Shown: positions 42,753 to 50,863 of the stretch, one piece after another | Layout: each line of letters opens with the position of its first letter | How positions within the stretch are numbered: position 1 is the first letter of the stretch | Source: CAWJMD01 sp963843835 | GTDB taxonomy: Bacteria; Actinomycetota; Actinomycetes; Actinomycetales; CAWJMD01 | Reading direction: 5' to 3' | Assembly: GCA_963843835.1 (NCBI GenBank) | Contig: CAWJMD010000001.1 | Location: 682,001-746,000, forward strand | DNA: 64,000 nucleotides | Program-made: the position numbers and the translations under genes | Notes under the pieces: model-generated | What the model was told of the DNA's origin: nothing | The model's input: the letters and a program-made list of their open reading frames with translations, nothing else | Databases searched by the model: none

Positions 42753-43911
42753 CGCGACCGGCCAGGTCGGACACCTCGCGCGCGTCGCCGTCCACGAGAA
42801 CGAGGTCGGCCCTGAACCCCGGCTCCAGCCTGCCGATCTCGTCGTGCAGCCCCAGCAACCGGGCGGCGTCCGACGTCGAGGCCCGCAGCACGGCCTCCGG
42901 GCTCATCCCGCAGTCAGCCATCAGCGGCAGCTCGTCGAGGTTGGTGCCGTGGGCGCCGATGCCCGAGTCGGTACCCATCGCGATCGGCACGCCCGCCTCG
43001 ACGGCCCGCGTGATCGCGCGGGTGTGGATGTCCGCCGTCGCGCGGGCCTTGTCCACCATCACCGCGGGGATGGCTGCGCCCGCGTCCGCCGCGGCGATCA
43101 CCGAGCGGGGGGCCACCAGCGTGGGCACGAGCCACGTGCCCTTCTCGAGCATGAGGTCGATGGCCTCGTCGTCCAGGTAGATGCCGTGCTCGATCGACCG
43201 GATGCCGGCGCGCACGGCGTTCTTGATGCCGTCGGCACCCTGGGCGTGTGCCATCACGGGCTTGTGCTGCGCGCCGGCCTCCTCGACGAGGACCGCCAGC
43301 TCGGCGGGCGAGAACTGGGAGTGGCGCGGGTCGTCCGCGGCCGACAGCACCCCTCCGGTGGTGCACACCTTCAGCACGTCCGCGCCGGCGCGCATCACCT
43401 CACGCGCCTTGTGGCGCATCGGGTCCACGCCGTCGACGACGCCGGAGGGCAGCCCGGGGTGGGGCTGGATGAACGGGACGTCCGCGCCGCACGGCATGCA
43501 CCGGTCCCCGTGGCCGCCGGTCTGGGAGAGGATCGACACGGAGATCTGCATGCGGGGCCCGCGCACCAGGCCGTTCTCGACCGCGCGCTTCAGGCCGAGG
43601 TCTGCGCCGCCCGCGTCCCGCACGGTCGTCACGCCGGCGTCCAACGTCGCGGAGAGGTTGCCGATCGCCTCGTAGAAGGCGTACGAGAACGGGGTCTGCA
43701 GCATCTTCAGCATGTCGATGCCCGAGAACATCACGTGCACGTGGCAGTCGATCAGGCCCGGCATCAGGGTCGACCCGGTGCAGTCGACGGCGATGTCGCC
43801 GTCGAGGTCGCGCCCGACCGCGGCGATGCGGCCGTCCTCCACGACCACGTCGCCGACCGCGAAGGACGAGCCGTCGAACAGGGAACCGCCGTGCAGGAGA
43901 GTGCGAGTCAT
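42712..43911 (-). CDS. Metal-dependent amidohydrolase (prolidase/imidazolonepropionase-like)
   Basis: 399-residue amidohydrolase superfamily enzyme. The HxH metal motif is LIDCHVHVMFSG; the bridging carbamylated Lys is probably in VLKVCTTGGV; His ligands lie in VMAHAQG and SIEHGIYL; the catalytic Asp is in GTDSGIGAHG. The pattern resembles the Xaa-Pro dipeptidase/arginine carboxypeptidase clade. ATG 43911 has a CAGGGT box 6 bases upstream and could be leaderless. The 3' end overlaps the DUF998 gene by 41 bases. The GH13 gene ends 21 bases upstream on the same strand but need not share function. Confidence 0.85.
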   Translation of the reverse strand: MTRTLLHGGSLFDGSSFAVGDVVVEDGRIAAVGRDLDGDIAVDCTGSTLMPGLIDCHVHVMFSGIDMLKMLQTPFSYAFYEAIGNLSATLDAGVTTVRDAGGADLGLKRAVENGLVRGPRMQISVSILSQTGGHGDRCMPCGADVPFIQPHPGLPSGVVDGVDPMRHKAREVMRAGADVLKVCTTGGVLSAADDPRHSQFSPAELAVLVEEAGAQHKPVMAHAQGADGIKNAVRAGIRSIEHGIYLDDEAIDLMLEKGTWLVPTLVAPRSVIAAADAGAAIPAVMVDKARATADIHTRAITRAVEAGVPIAMGTDSGIGAHGTNLDELPLMADCGMSPEAVLRASTSDAARLLGLHDEIGRLEPGFRADLVLVDGDAREVSDLAGRVSGVWQDGVRAVG

Positions 43912-43932
43912 GGCGTCACCCTGCCACGCGCG

Positions 43933-45612
43933 TCAGCGCAGGCGGCGGGACCCCGGCCCGACGACGCGCAGCCACCGGTACCCGTAGCCGTCGATCTGCA
44001 CCTCTGCGCTCCCCCTCGCGTCCAGGGACGTGGTGCCGTCGCACAGTAGGTCCACGAGCCGGTGCGCGTCCGCGCACCCGTCCAGGGTGAGCTGCACGGT
44101 GCGGGGTTCGCTGCCCAGGTTGTGCACCGCGACCATCGAGCCGTCACCCCAGGTGCACCGGTGAGCGAGCACATCGGTGTGCGGCTGGTCGAGGACGGTG
44201 AAGTCGGCCCACCCGAGCTCGGGGCACTCGCGGTACCGACGGGCCAGCAGGGACACGAAGCCCAGCAGCGAGTCCGGGTCGCGGCGCTGGTCCGCGACGT
44301 TGACGAACTCGGGTCCGAAGCCGCCCTCGACCACCGTCGAGGGGAGCCGGGAGGGTGCCGCCTCGGAGAACCCCCCGTTCTTCCCGTCACTCCACTGCAT
44401 CGGCGTCCGCACCGCCAGACGCCCTTCGACGTCGAGGTTCTCGCCCATCCCGATCTCCTCGCCGTAGAAGAGGACGGGGGTCCCGGGCAGCGAGAACAGC
44501 AGGCTGTAGACCATCCGGAGACGCCGCGGGTCGCCACCGAGCATCGGTGGCAGGCGGCGCCGCAGTCCCCGTCCGAACAGCTGCATCGACTCGTCCGGAC
44601 CGAAGGCTGCGAAGACCTCTTGCCGCTCGGAGTCACTGAGCTTGTCGAGGGTGAGCTCGTCGTGGTTGCGCACGAACGTCGCCCACTGCGAGTCGGTGTC
44701 GATGGCCGGCCGGCCGAGCAGCGCCTTGGCCAGCGGACCGGCGTCGGCGCGAGCCAACGACAGGTACAGCGCCTGCATCCCGATGAAGTCGAACTGCATC
44801 GTGAGCTCGTCGCCGTCCGAGCCGCCGAAGAACGTCAGCTGCTGCTCGTGCGGCAGGTTGACCTCGCCGAGCAGCACTCCGCTGCCGACCCGGCGTCCCA
44901 TGAAGGACCGCAGGTCGCGGAGGTACTCGTGGGGATCGGCCAGCCCGTGGCCGTGGGCGGGCTCGATGCCCCGGGTCTCCAGCAGGAACGGGACGGCGTC
45001 GACGCGGAAGCCGGACAGGCCCAGCTCAAGCCAGAAGCCCATCACCTTGGCGATCTCGTCCCGCACCCGCGGGTTGGTGATGTTGAGGTCGGGCTGGTGC
45101 TTGTAGAAGCGGTGCAGGTACCACTCGCCGGTCTTCTCGTCGTGCTCCCAGATGCTCGACTCCTGGTCCGGGAACACGACCTCCTGTGAGGTGTCGGGCG
45201 GCGGGTCCGATCGCCAGACGTAGAAGTCGCGGTACGGCGAGCTCCTGCTGGCACGGGCGGACCTGAACCAAGGGTGCTTGTCGGACGTGTGGTTGACCAC
45301 GAGGTCCGCGATGACGCGGATGCCGCGGTCTCGGCAGGTGCGGATCAGCTCGACCACGTCGCCGTGGGTGCCGAGGCGGGGATCGACGCCGTAGAAGTCG
45401 GTGATGTCGTAGCCGTCGTCGCGCTCGGCCGTCGGGTAGAACGGCATCAGCCAGAGGCACGTCACCCCGAGGTCGACCAGGTGGTCGACCCTCTGTACGA
45501 GGCCCGCGAAGTCGCCCGTGCCGTCGCCGTCCGAGTCGAAGTAGGTCTCGACGTCGAGGCAGTACACGACGGCGGTCTTCCACCAGAGGTCACCGGTCGC
45601 ACTGATCCTCAC
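43933..45612 (-). CDS. GH13 alpha-amylase-family glycosidase (trehalose-synthase-like)
   Basis: 559-residue alpha-amylase-fold enzyme. GH13 regions are visible: region I VIADLVVNHTSD, region II GFRVDAVPFL with the nucleophile Asp, region III VLLGEVNLP with the acid/base Glu, and region IV FVRNHDE. WKTAVVYCLDVETYFDSDGD at the start and YGEEIGMGENL late in the sequence are like trehalose synthase (TreS) proteins. It may interconvert or hydrolyse maltose or another alpha-glucoside. It lacks the maltokinase partner of normal TreS. GTG 45612 overlaps the end of the LLM flavoprotein gene by GTGA, a notable coupling. Confidence 0.85.
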   Translation of the reverse strand: MRISATGDLWWKTAVVYCLDVETYFDSDGDGTGDFAGLVQRVDHLVDLGVTCLWLMPFYPTAERDDGYDITDFYGVDPRLGTHGDVVELIRTCRDRGIRVIADLVVNHTSDKHPWFRSARASRSSPYRDFYVWRSDPPPDTSQEVVFPDQESSIWEHDEKTGEWYLHRFYKHQPDLNITNPRVRDEIAKVMGFWLELGLSGFRVDAVPFLLETRGIEPAHGHGLADPHEYLRDLRSFMGRRVGSGVLLGEVNLPHEQQLTFFGGSDGDELTMQFDFIGMQALYLSLARADAGPLAKALLGRPAIDTDSQWATFVRNHDELTLDKLSDSERQEVFAAFGPDESMQLFGRGLRRRLPPMLGGDPRRLRMVYSLLFSLPGTPVLFYGEEIGMGENLDVEGRLAVRTPMQWSDGKNGGFSEAAPSRLPSTVVEGGFGPEFVNVADQRRDPDSLLGFVSLLARRYRECPELGWADFTVLDQPHTDVLAHRCTWGDGSMVAVHNLGSEPRTVQLTLDGCADAHRLVDLLCDGTTSLDARGSAEVQIDGYGYRWLRVVGPGSRRLR

Positions 45613-46613
45613 GCGGGCACCCCCGTCGTGGCGGGCGCGACCGGCGGCGGGGCCTGCACGTCGAGCTGCGGCAGCACGTGCGCGCCGTAGGCGTCGATGA
45701 ACGCCTGCTGCTCGGTGCCGACGTGGTGCACGTAGATCTCGTCGAAGCCCAGGTCGGCGAGCTCGGCGAGACGCGCTGCGTGCCAGCCGAGGTCGGACGA
45801 GACGAGGACGGACTCGCGCACCTGCTCGGGGGTGACCTTCTCGCTCACCGCGTCGAACGCCTCGGCCGTGTCGATGTCCCAGCAGGCGGGTGGCGGGAAG
45901 ACGTTGCTGCGCCACTGGTGGTGGGCGATCCTCAGGGCCTCCTGCTCGTCCGGGGCCCACGACACGTGCACCTGCAGGTGCAGCCGTCCCCGTCCGCCGG
46001 CGTCGCGGTACGCGGCCACCATCTTCCGGAGGTGGTCGTGCGGTTGGTTGACGGTCACCAGCCCGTCGGCCCAGTCCGCGACGTCGTGCGCGGTCTGCGC
46101 GCTCACGGCTGGTCCGACCAGGGCGGGCGGCACCTCGGGCAGCGTCCACAGACGGGCCCTGTCCACGCGGACGAGTCCGTCGTGGCTGACCTCCTCACCG
46201 CGGTGCAGCGCACGGATGATGTCGACGCACTCGCGCAGCCGCGCGGTCCGCAGCTCCTTGCGCGGCCACACGTCCCCGGTGATGTGCTCGTTCGACGCCT
46301 CACCCGTGCCGAGAGCCACCCAGAGCCGCTGCGGGAACATCGACGCGAGGGTCGCCGAGGCCTGGGCGACGATGGCTGGGTGGTAGCGCTGTCCCGGGGC
46401 GTTGACCACGCCGAAGGGAAGGCTGGTCGTCGCCATCGCGGCGCCGAGCCACGCCCACGCGAAGCCCGACTGCGCCTGGCGGGTGCTCCAGGGGGAGAAG
46501 TGGTCCGAGGACATCGCCGCACTGAACCCCGCGTCCTGGGCGGCGCGCACGGCGTCCAGCAGTGCCGTGGGGTGTACCTGCTCGTGCGAGCTGTGGAAGC
46601 CGATCACCGTCAT
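45609..46613 (-). CDS. LLM-class flavin-dependent oxidoreductase (TIGR03885-like, possibly non-F420)
   Basis: 334-residue luciferase-like monooxygenase fold protein. Family signatures are GFHSSHEQVHPTALLD at the N-terminus, SSDHFSPWSTRQAQSGFAW, FGVVNAPGQRYHPA and WVALGTGEASNEHITGD. I recall this set from the TIGR03885 clade, described as probably using FMN rather than F420, but that should be checked by model search. The substrate is unknown. ATG 46613 has TAGACA about 10 bases upstream. The stop overlaps the start of the GH13 gene by four bases, so the two are probably translated together; a sugar-linked redox role is inferred only from this. Confidence 0.8.
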   Translation of the reverse strand: MTVIGFHSSHEQVHPTALLDAVRAAQDAGFSAAMSSDHFSPWSTRQAQSGFAWAWLGAAMATTSLPFGVVNAPGQRYHPAIVAQASATLASMFPQRLWVALGTGEASNEHITGDVWPRKELRTARLRECVDIIRALHRGEEVSHDGLVRVDRARLWTLPEVPPALVGPAVSAQTAHDVADWADGLVTVNQPHDHLRKMVAAYRDAGGRGRLHLQVHVSWAPDEQEALRIAHHQWRSNVFPPPACWDIDTAEAFDAVSEKVTPEQVRESVLVSSDLGWHAARLAELADLGFDEIYVHHVGTEQQAFIDAYGAHVLPQLDVQAPPPVAPATTGVPA

Positions 46614-46697
46614 GGCCGACCTGTCTACCGCGCCCGGGGCGATCGTGCGCGGCGTCGACCGGGCGGGGAGCGGGATGGGTCCCCGCGTCCTGGGTGC

Positions 46698-47534
46698 TCA
46701 GTCGTCCCAGTCGGGACCGAACGGCGGGTCGATGACCCGGTTGCCGGCCAGAGAGAACTCGTCGAGACGCGCCACGTCCTCAGGGGTGAGGTCGACCTCG
46801 AGGGCGGCCAGGTTCTCCCGCCGACGTCCGGGGTCGGTGGACCGGGGGAGTACGACCACACCGTCCTGGCGCGCGAGCCAGGCGATGGCGACCTGGGCGG
46901 GGGTGGCGTCCCGCTCCGCGCCGATCTCCTTCAGCACGGGCTGGTCCACCAGGCCCTTGCCGTTGGCCAGCGGCGAGTAGGCCGTCAGGAGGATGTCGCG
47001 CTCGCGGGCGACGTCGAGAAGCCGGTCCTGGTTCAGCTGCGCGTGGTACTCGACCTGGTCGTTGAACAGCTCCGGCACGGCGTCGTGCAGCCGGCCGAGC
47101 ATCGCGGCGGGGGTGTTGCAGACGCCCAGCTCTCGGATCGTGCCCGCCGTGCGCAGCTCGAGGAGGGCACCCAGAGCATCGATCACCTTCTGGTCGCCGC
47201 CGACCGGCCAGTGCAGGAGGAGGAGGTCGAGGTGGTCGACGCCCAGCGAGCTCAGTGAGCGCTGCGCGCTGGCCGTGACGCGGTCGACGTCGTAGTCCTT
47301 CTGCCACACCTTGGTCGTGAGCCAGAAGTCGTGCCGGGCGACACCGCTGCGCGCGATGCCCTGCCCGACCTCCTCCTCGTTGCCGTAGATGAAGGCGGTG
47401 TCGATGTGGCGGTAGCCGGCGGCCAGCGCGTCGGCGACGCCCTCGGAGGCGTCGCTCCCGGTGACCTCCCACGTGCCGTAGCCGATCGTGGGGACGTCGA
47501 CGCCGCGGACGGTGGTCGTGAAGGGGATGGTCAT
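46698..47534 (-). CDS. Aldo/keto reductase
   Basis: 278-residue NADPH-dependent aldo/keto reductase of the 2,5-diketo-D-gluconate reductase type. The catalytic tetrad is visible: Asp in HIDTAFIYGNE, Tyr in the same motif, Lys in LTTKVW and His in LLLLHWPV. NADPH phosphate contacts are in VVLPRSTDPGRRREN. ATG 47534 starts at the conserved first strand (MTIPFTTTVRGVDVPTIGYG). An in-frame ATG 11 codons upstream gives an atypical N-terminus. It lies 40 bases after purU on the same strand. The substrate is not indicated. Confidence 0.9.
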   Translation of the reverse strand: MTIPFTTTVRGVDVPTIGYGTWEVTGSDASEGVADALAAGYRHIDTAFIYGNEEEVGQGIARSGVARHDFWLTTKVWQKDYDVDRVTASAQRSLSSLGVDHLDLLLLHWPVGGDQKVIDALGALLELRTAGTIRELGVCNTPAAMLGRLHDAVPELFNDQVEYHAQLNQDRLLDVARERDILLTAYSPLANGKGLVDQPVLKEIGAERDATPAQVAIAWLARQDGVVVLPRSTDPGRRRENLAALEVDLTPEDVARLDEFSLAGNRVIDPPFGPDWDD

Positions 47535-47574
47535 GCCAGGTGCCAGCACCCCGGGCACTCCGGGCATTCCCCCG

Positions 47575-48423
47575 TCAGCGGAAGACGACCGTGCGGTGCC
47601 CGTCCAGCAGCACCCGGTGCTCGGCGTGCCACCGGACGGCCCGCGCTAGCACCTGGGTCTCGATGTCCTGCCCCATCGCCCGCAGGGCCGCCGGCGGCAT
47701 CGTGTGGTCCACGCGCTCGACGTCCTGCTCGATGATCGGCCCCTCGTCGAGGTCCGAGGTCACGTAGTGGGCCGTCGCGCCGATCAGCTTGACCCCCCGC
47801 TGGTGGGCCTGGTGGTAGGGGCGCGCGCCCTTGAACGACGGCAGGAACGAGTGGTGGATGTTGATCGCCCGTCCCTCCAGCGCCCTGCACAGGTCGTCCG
47901 AGAGCACCTGCATGTAGCGCGCCAGCACCACGAGCTCGACGTCGAGCTCGTCGACCAGCCGGAGCAGGCGCGCCTCGGCCTCGGGCTTGGTGTCGGGCGT
48001 CACGGGCACGTGGTGCAGATCGGTGTCGTAGAAGCGGGCGAGGCCGGAGAGGTCGGTGTGGTTCGACACCACGGCGGGCACCTCGATCGGGAGCAGCCCC
48101 GACCGCTGCCTGAAGAGCAGGTCGTTGAGGCAGTGGGCCTCGCGGCTGACCAGCACCAGCGTGCGCATCCGGCGGCCCAGCACGTCGAGGCGCCAGTCCA
48201 TGTCGAACTGGGTCGCCACGGGTGCGAACGCCTCGGCGAGCTCGTGCTGGGCGAGCGGCACGTCGGCCTGCACGCGCATGAGGAACCGTCCCGTGGACGG
48301 GTCGGAGAACTGGCCGCTCTCGGTGATGTTGCCCCCCGCGTCCGCCAGCACGCCCGACACGGCGTGCACGATGCCCGGACGGTCGGGGCACGAGAGGGCG
48401 AGCACGTACGCGGGAGTCGTCAC
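47575..48423 (-). CDS. purU: Formyltetrahydrofolate deformylase
   Basis: 282-residue enzyme that hydrolyses 10-formyl-THF to formate and THF, balancing the one-carbon pool. The N-terminal ACT domain (LALSCPDRPGIVHAVSGVL) senses Gly or Met in E. coli. The formyltransferase-like domain has SREAHCLNDLLFR, VVSNHTDLS, INIHHSFLPSFKGARPYHQA with the catalytic Asn-His pair, and the catalytic Asp in SDLDEGPIIEQD. GTG 48423 has TACCCT exactly 6 bases upstream, a clear leaderless arrangement. It is divergent from the ZTP riboswitch-glyA-folD unit, so production and removal of formyl-THF are encoded side by side. Confidence 0.95.
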   Translation of the reverse strand: MTTPAYVLALSCPDRPGIVHAVSGVLADAGGNITESGQFSDPSTGRFLMRVQADVPLAQHELAEAFAPVATQFDMDWRLDVLGRRMRTLVLVSREAHCLNDLLFRQRSGLLPIEVPAVVSNHTDLSGLARFYDTDLHHVPVTPDTKPEAEARLLRLVDELDVELVVLARYMQVLSDDLCRALEGRAINIHHSFLPSFKGARPYHQAHQRGVKLIGATAHYVTSDLDEGPIIEQDVERVDHTMPPAALRAMGQDIETQVLARAVRWHAEHRVLLDGHRTVVFR

Positions 48424-48479
48424 GTGGGCAGGGTAGGGCGCAGCCTCCACGCCGGGGTCACGCGCCGGGTGCCTCTTGC

Positions 48480-48485
48480 TAGCCT
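48480..48485 (+). promoter_or_regulatory. Candidate -10 element for the ZTP riboswitch-glyA transcript
   Basis: TAGCCT ends about 6 bases before the first base of the ZTP aptamer, the right place for a transcription start at its 5' edge. The -35 region (around GTCACG) is weak. Confidence 0.45.
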
Positions 48486-48489
48486 GGAG

Positions 48490-48580
48490 CCCGTCGCGAC
48501 TGGCGTACGAGGTGGGGTACCACCGGGGAGCGACGAGGTAGTGCAGCAGCAGACCACGGGTCGGTCGCCTGGGCCCCGCG
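48490..48580 (+). ncRNA. ZTP riboswitch (pfl motif)
   Basis: The spacer before glyA contains the pfl consensus blocks: CGCGACTGGCG (48495-48505), the GGTGGGGTACCACCGGGGAGC helix and loop (48511-48531, shown in parts), a variable linker, and the distal block TCGCCTGGGCC (48565-48575). ZTP/ZMP builds up when 10-formyl-THF is short and PurH stalls; binding then turns on folate and one-carbon genes. The targets here are glyA and folD, exactly the expected regulon. The expression platform before the GAGGAG site is not resolved by eye. Boundaries are approximate. Confidence 0.92.
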
Positions 48581-48626
48581 TCACCACGTGTGAGTCAGCA
48601 GCGCCGCCCGCCACGAGGAGCCAGAC

Positions 48627-49964
48627 GTGACCCAGACCAGCGACCAGTCCCTCAGCACGAGCCCGACCGCCGGCGGTGATGCCGCGGCCGCGAGCCGCGC
48701 CGTCAACACCGCCCCACTGTCGGAGGTCGACCCCGAGATCGCGGCCGTCCTCGACGCCGAGCTCGGCCGGCAGCGCGACACCCTCGAGATGATCGCCAGC
48801 GAGAACTTCGCGCCGCGCGCGGTCCTGCAGGCGCAGGGGTCGGTGCTCACGAACAAGTACGCCGAGGGGTACCCCGGCCGCCGCTACTACGGCGGCTGCG
48901 AGCACGTCGACGTCGCCGAGAACCTGGCGCGCGACCGCGCGAAGGCGCTGTTCGGTGCCGAGCACGCCAACGTCCAGCCCCACGCCGGCGCCCAGGCCAA
49001 CGCGGCGGTGATGCACGCGCTGATCCGCCCGGGGGACACGATCCTGGGCCTGGAGCTCGCCCACGGCGGGCATCTCACGCACGGGATGAAGATCAACTTC
49101 TCCGGCCGGCTGTACGACGTCGCCGCCTACGGCGTCTCGCCGGACACGCACCTGGTCGACATGGACGAGGTGCGACGCATCGCCAAGGAGCGACGGCCGA
49201 AGCTCATCATCGCCGGCTGGTCCGCCTACTCCCGCCAGCTCGACTTCGCCGCGTTCCGAGAGATCGCGGACGAGGTGGAGGCCCTGTTCATGGTCGACAT
49301 GGCCCACTTCGCCGGCCTCGTGGCCGCCGGGCTCCATCCGTCCCCGGTGCCGCACGCCGACGTGGTGACGACCACCGTCCACAAGACCCTGGGCGGGCCG
49401 CGGTCGGGGACCATCCTCAGCAAGGCCGAGTACGCCAAGAAGATCGACTCGGCCGTCTTCCCCGGGCAGCAGGGTGGTCCGCTGATGCACGCCGTGGCCG
49501 CCAAGGCGGTCGCGTTCAAGCTCGCCGCCGAGCAGGAGTTCAAGGACCGGCAGCAGCGCACCCTCGACGGCGCGCATATCCTCGCGGAGCGGCTCCTCGG
49601 CTCGGACGTCGCGGAGGCCGGGGTCTCCGTGCTGACCGGCGGGACCGACGTGCACCTGGTGCTGGTCGACCTGCGCGAGTCCGAGCTCAACGGCCAGGAG
49701 GCCGAGGACCGGCTCCACCACGTCGGCATCACCGTGAACCGCAACGCCGTGCCCTTCGACCCGAGGCCACCGATGGTGACGTCCGGCCTGCGGATCGGTA
49801 CGCCGGCGCTCGCCACGCGTGGCTTCGGCGACGAGGAGTTCCACGAGGTCGCCGACATCATCGCCTCCGCGCTGCAGCCCACCTTCGACACCGAGGCGCT
49901 CCGCGGACGGGTCACGCGCCTGGCGCAGGACTTCCCGCTCTACGACGGCCTCGAGGGCTGGTGA
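48627..49964 (+). CDS. glyA: Serine hydroxymethyltransferase
   Basis: 445-residue PLP enzyme converting serine and THF to glycine and 5,10-methylene-THF, the main source of one-carbon units. The conserved N-terminal region is ETLEMIASENF-like (DTLEMIASENFAP), followed by TNKYAEGYPGRRYYGGCEHVD, here cited in two pieces. The PLP lysine is in TTTVHKTLGGPRSG, and the C-terminal TSGLRIGTPALATRGF binds folate. The first 40 residues are a longer, Ser/Ala-rich extension than in most SHMTs. GTG 48627 follows GAGGAG by 6 bases. Controlled by the ZTP riboswitch; overlaps folD by GTGA. Confidence 0.96.
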   Translation: MTQTSDQSLSTSPTAGGDAAAASRAVNTAPLSEVDPEIAAVLDAELGRQRDTLEMIASENFAPRAVLQAQGSVLTNKYAEGYPGRRYYGGCEHVDVAENLARDRAKALFGAEHANVQPHAGAQANAAVMHALIRPGDTILGLELAHGGHLTHGMKINFSGRLYDVAAYGVSPDTHLVDMDEVRRIAKERRPKLIIAGWSAYSRQLDFAAFREIADEVEALFMVDMAHFAGLVAAGLHPSPVPHADVVTTTVHKTLGGPRSGTILSKAEYAKKIDSAVFPGQQGGPLMHAVAAKAVAFKLAAEQEFKDRQQRTLDGAHILAERLLGSDVAEAGVSVLTGGTDVHLVLVDLRESELNGQEAEDRLHHVGITVNRNAVPFDPRPPMVTSGLRIGTPALATRGFGDEEFHEVADIIASALQPTFDTEALRGRVTRLAQDFPLYDGLEGW

Positions 49965-50863
49965 GCGCGGCGACGGGTTCCGTGTCCGCCCGCGTGCTCG
50001 ACGGCACGGCCACGGCTTCAGCGATCAAGACCGAGCTGGCGGAACGCGTCTCGCGCCTGCGCGACCGCGGGATCGTCCCCGGTCTCGGCACGGTGCTCGT
50101 CGGCGACGATCCCGGCAGCCGGTGGTACGTCAACGGGAAGCACAAGGACTGCGCCGAGGTCGGCATCGCCTCCCTGCGCGAGGACCTGCCGGCGACCGCC
50201 TCGCAGGCCGACGTCGAGGCGGCGGTCACCCGCCTCAACGCCGACCCGGCATGCACCGGATACATCGTCCAGCTGCCGCTGCCTCGGGGACTCGACGAGC
50301 AGCGTGTGCTCGAGCTGATCGACCCCGACAAGGACGCCGACGGTCTGCACCCGACGAACCTCGGCCGTCTCGTCCTCCGGGTGGGCGGTGACCTCACGAC
50401 CCCGGTGCCGTGCACGCCGCGCGGCATCATCGAGCTGCTGGTCCGGCACGGGGTGGCGCTGGACGGCGCCGAGGTCGTGGTCGTCGGCCGCGGGATCACC
50501 GTCGGCCGGACGATGGGACTGCTGCTGACGCGTCGTGCCGTGAACGCCACGGTCACGTTGTGCCACACCGGTACCCGTGACCTGGCTGCCCACGTGCGGA
50601 AGGCCGACGTCGTCATCGCGGCGGCCGGCGTGCCGGCCCTCGTGACCGCCGACATGGTCCGGCCAGGGGCGGCGGTGCTGGACGTGGGCGTCTCCCGGGT
50701 GCCGGGGGAGGACGGCGGCAGGCCACAGCTGCGGGGGGACGTGGCCCCCGAGGTCGCCGGGGTCGCCGGCTGGCTCTCGCCGAACCCCGGCGGTGTAGGC
50801 CCCATGACGCGGGCGATGCTGCTCGCGAACGTCGTGGAGGCCGCGGAGCGCGCGAGCGCCTGA
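49961..50863 (+). CDS. folD: Bifunctional methylene-THF dehydrogenase / methenyl-THF cyclohydrolase
   Basis: 300-residue enzyme that makes 10-formyl-THF from 5,10-methylene-THF, following GlyA. The catalytic Tyr-Lys pair is in SRWYVNGKHKDC, the folate region is GYIVQLPLPRGLDE and DKDADGLHPTNLG, and the NADP-binding segment is VVGRGITVGRTM; the C-terminus has the TPNPGGVGPMT-like SPNPGGVGPMT motif. In most FolD proteins the dinucleotide loop reads GRSxxVGxP; here GRGITVGRT is slightly different. GTG 49961 overlaps glyA by four bases. The next gene starts at the stop (TGATG), so the three genes form one coupled operon. Confidence 0.95.
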   Translation: MSAATGSVSARVLDGTATASAIKTELAERVSRLRDRGIVPGLGTVLVGDDPGSRWYVNGKHKDCAEVGIASLREDLPATASQADVEAAVTRLNADPACTGYIVQLPLPRGLDEQRVLELIDPDKDADGLHPTNLGRLVLRVGGDLTTPVPCTPRGIIELLVRHGVALDGAEVVVVGRGITVGRTMGLLLTRRAVNATVTLCHTGTRDLAAHVRKADVVIAAAGVPALVTADMVRPGAAVLDVGVSRVPGEDGGRPQLRGDVAPEVAGVAGWLSPNPGGVGPMTRAMLLANVVEAAERASA

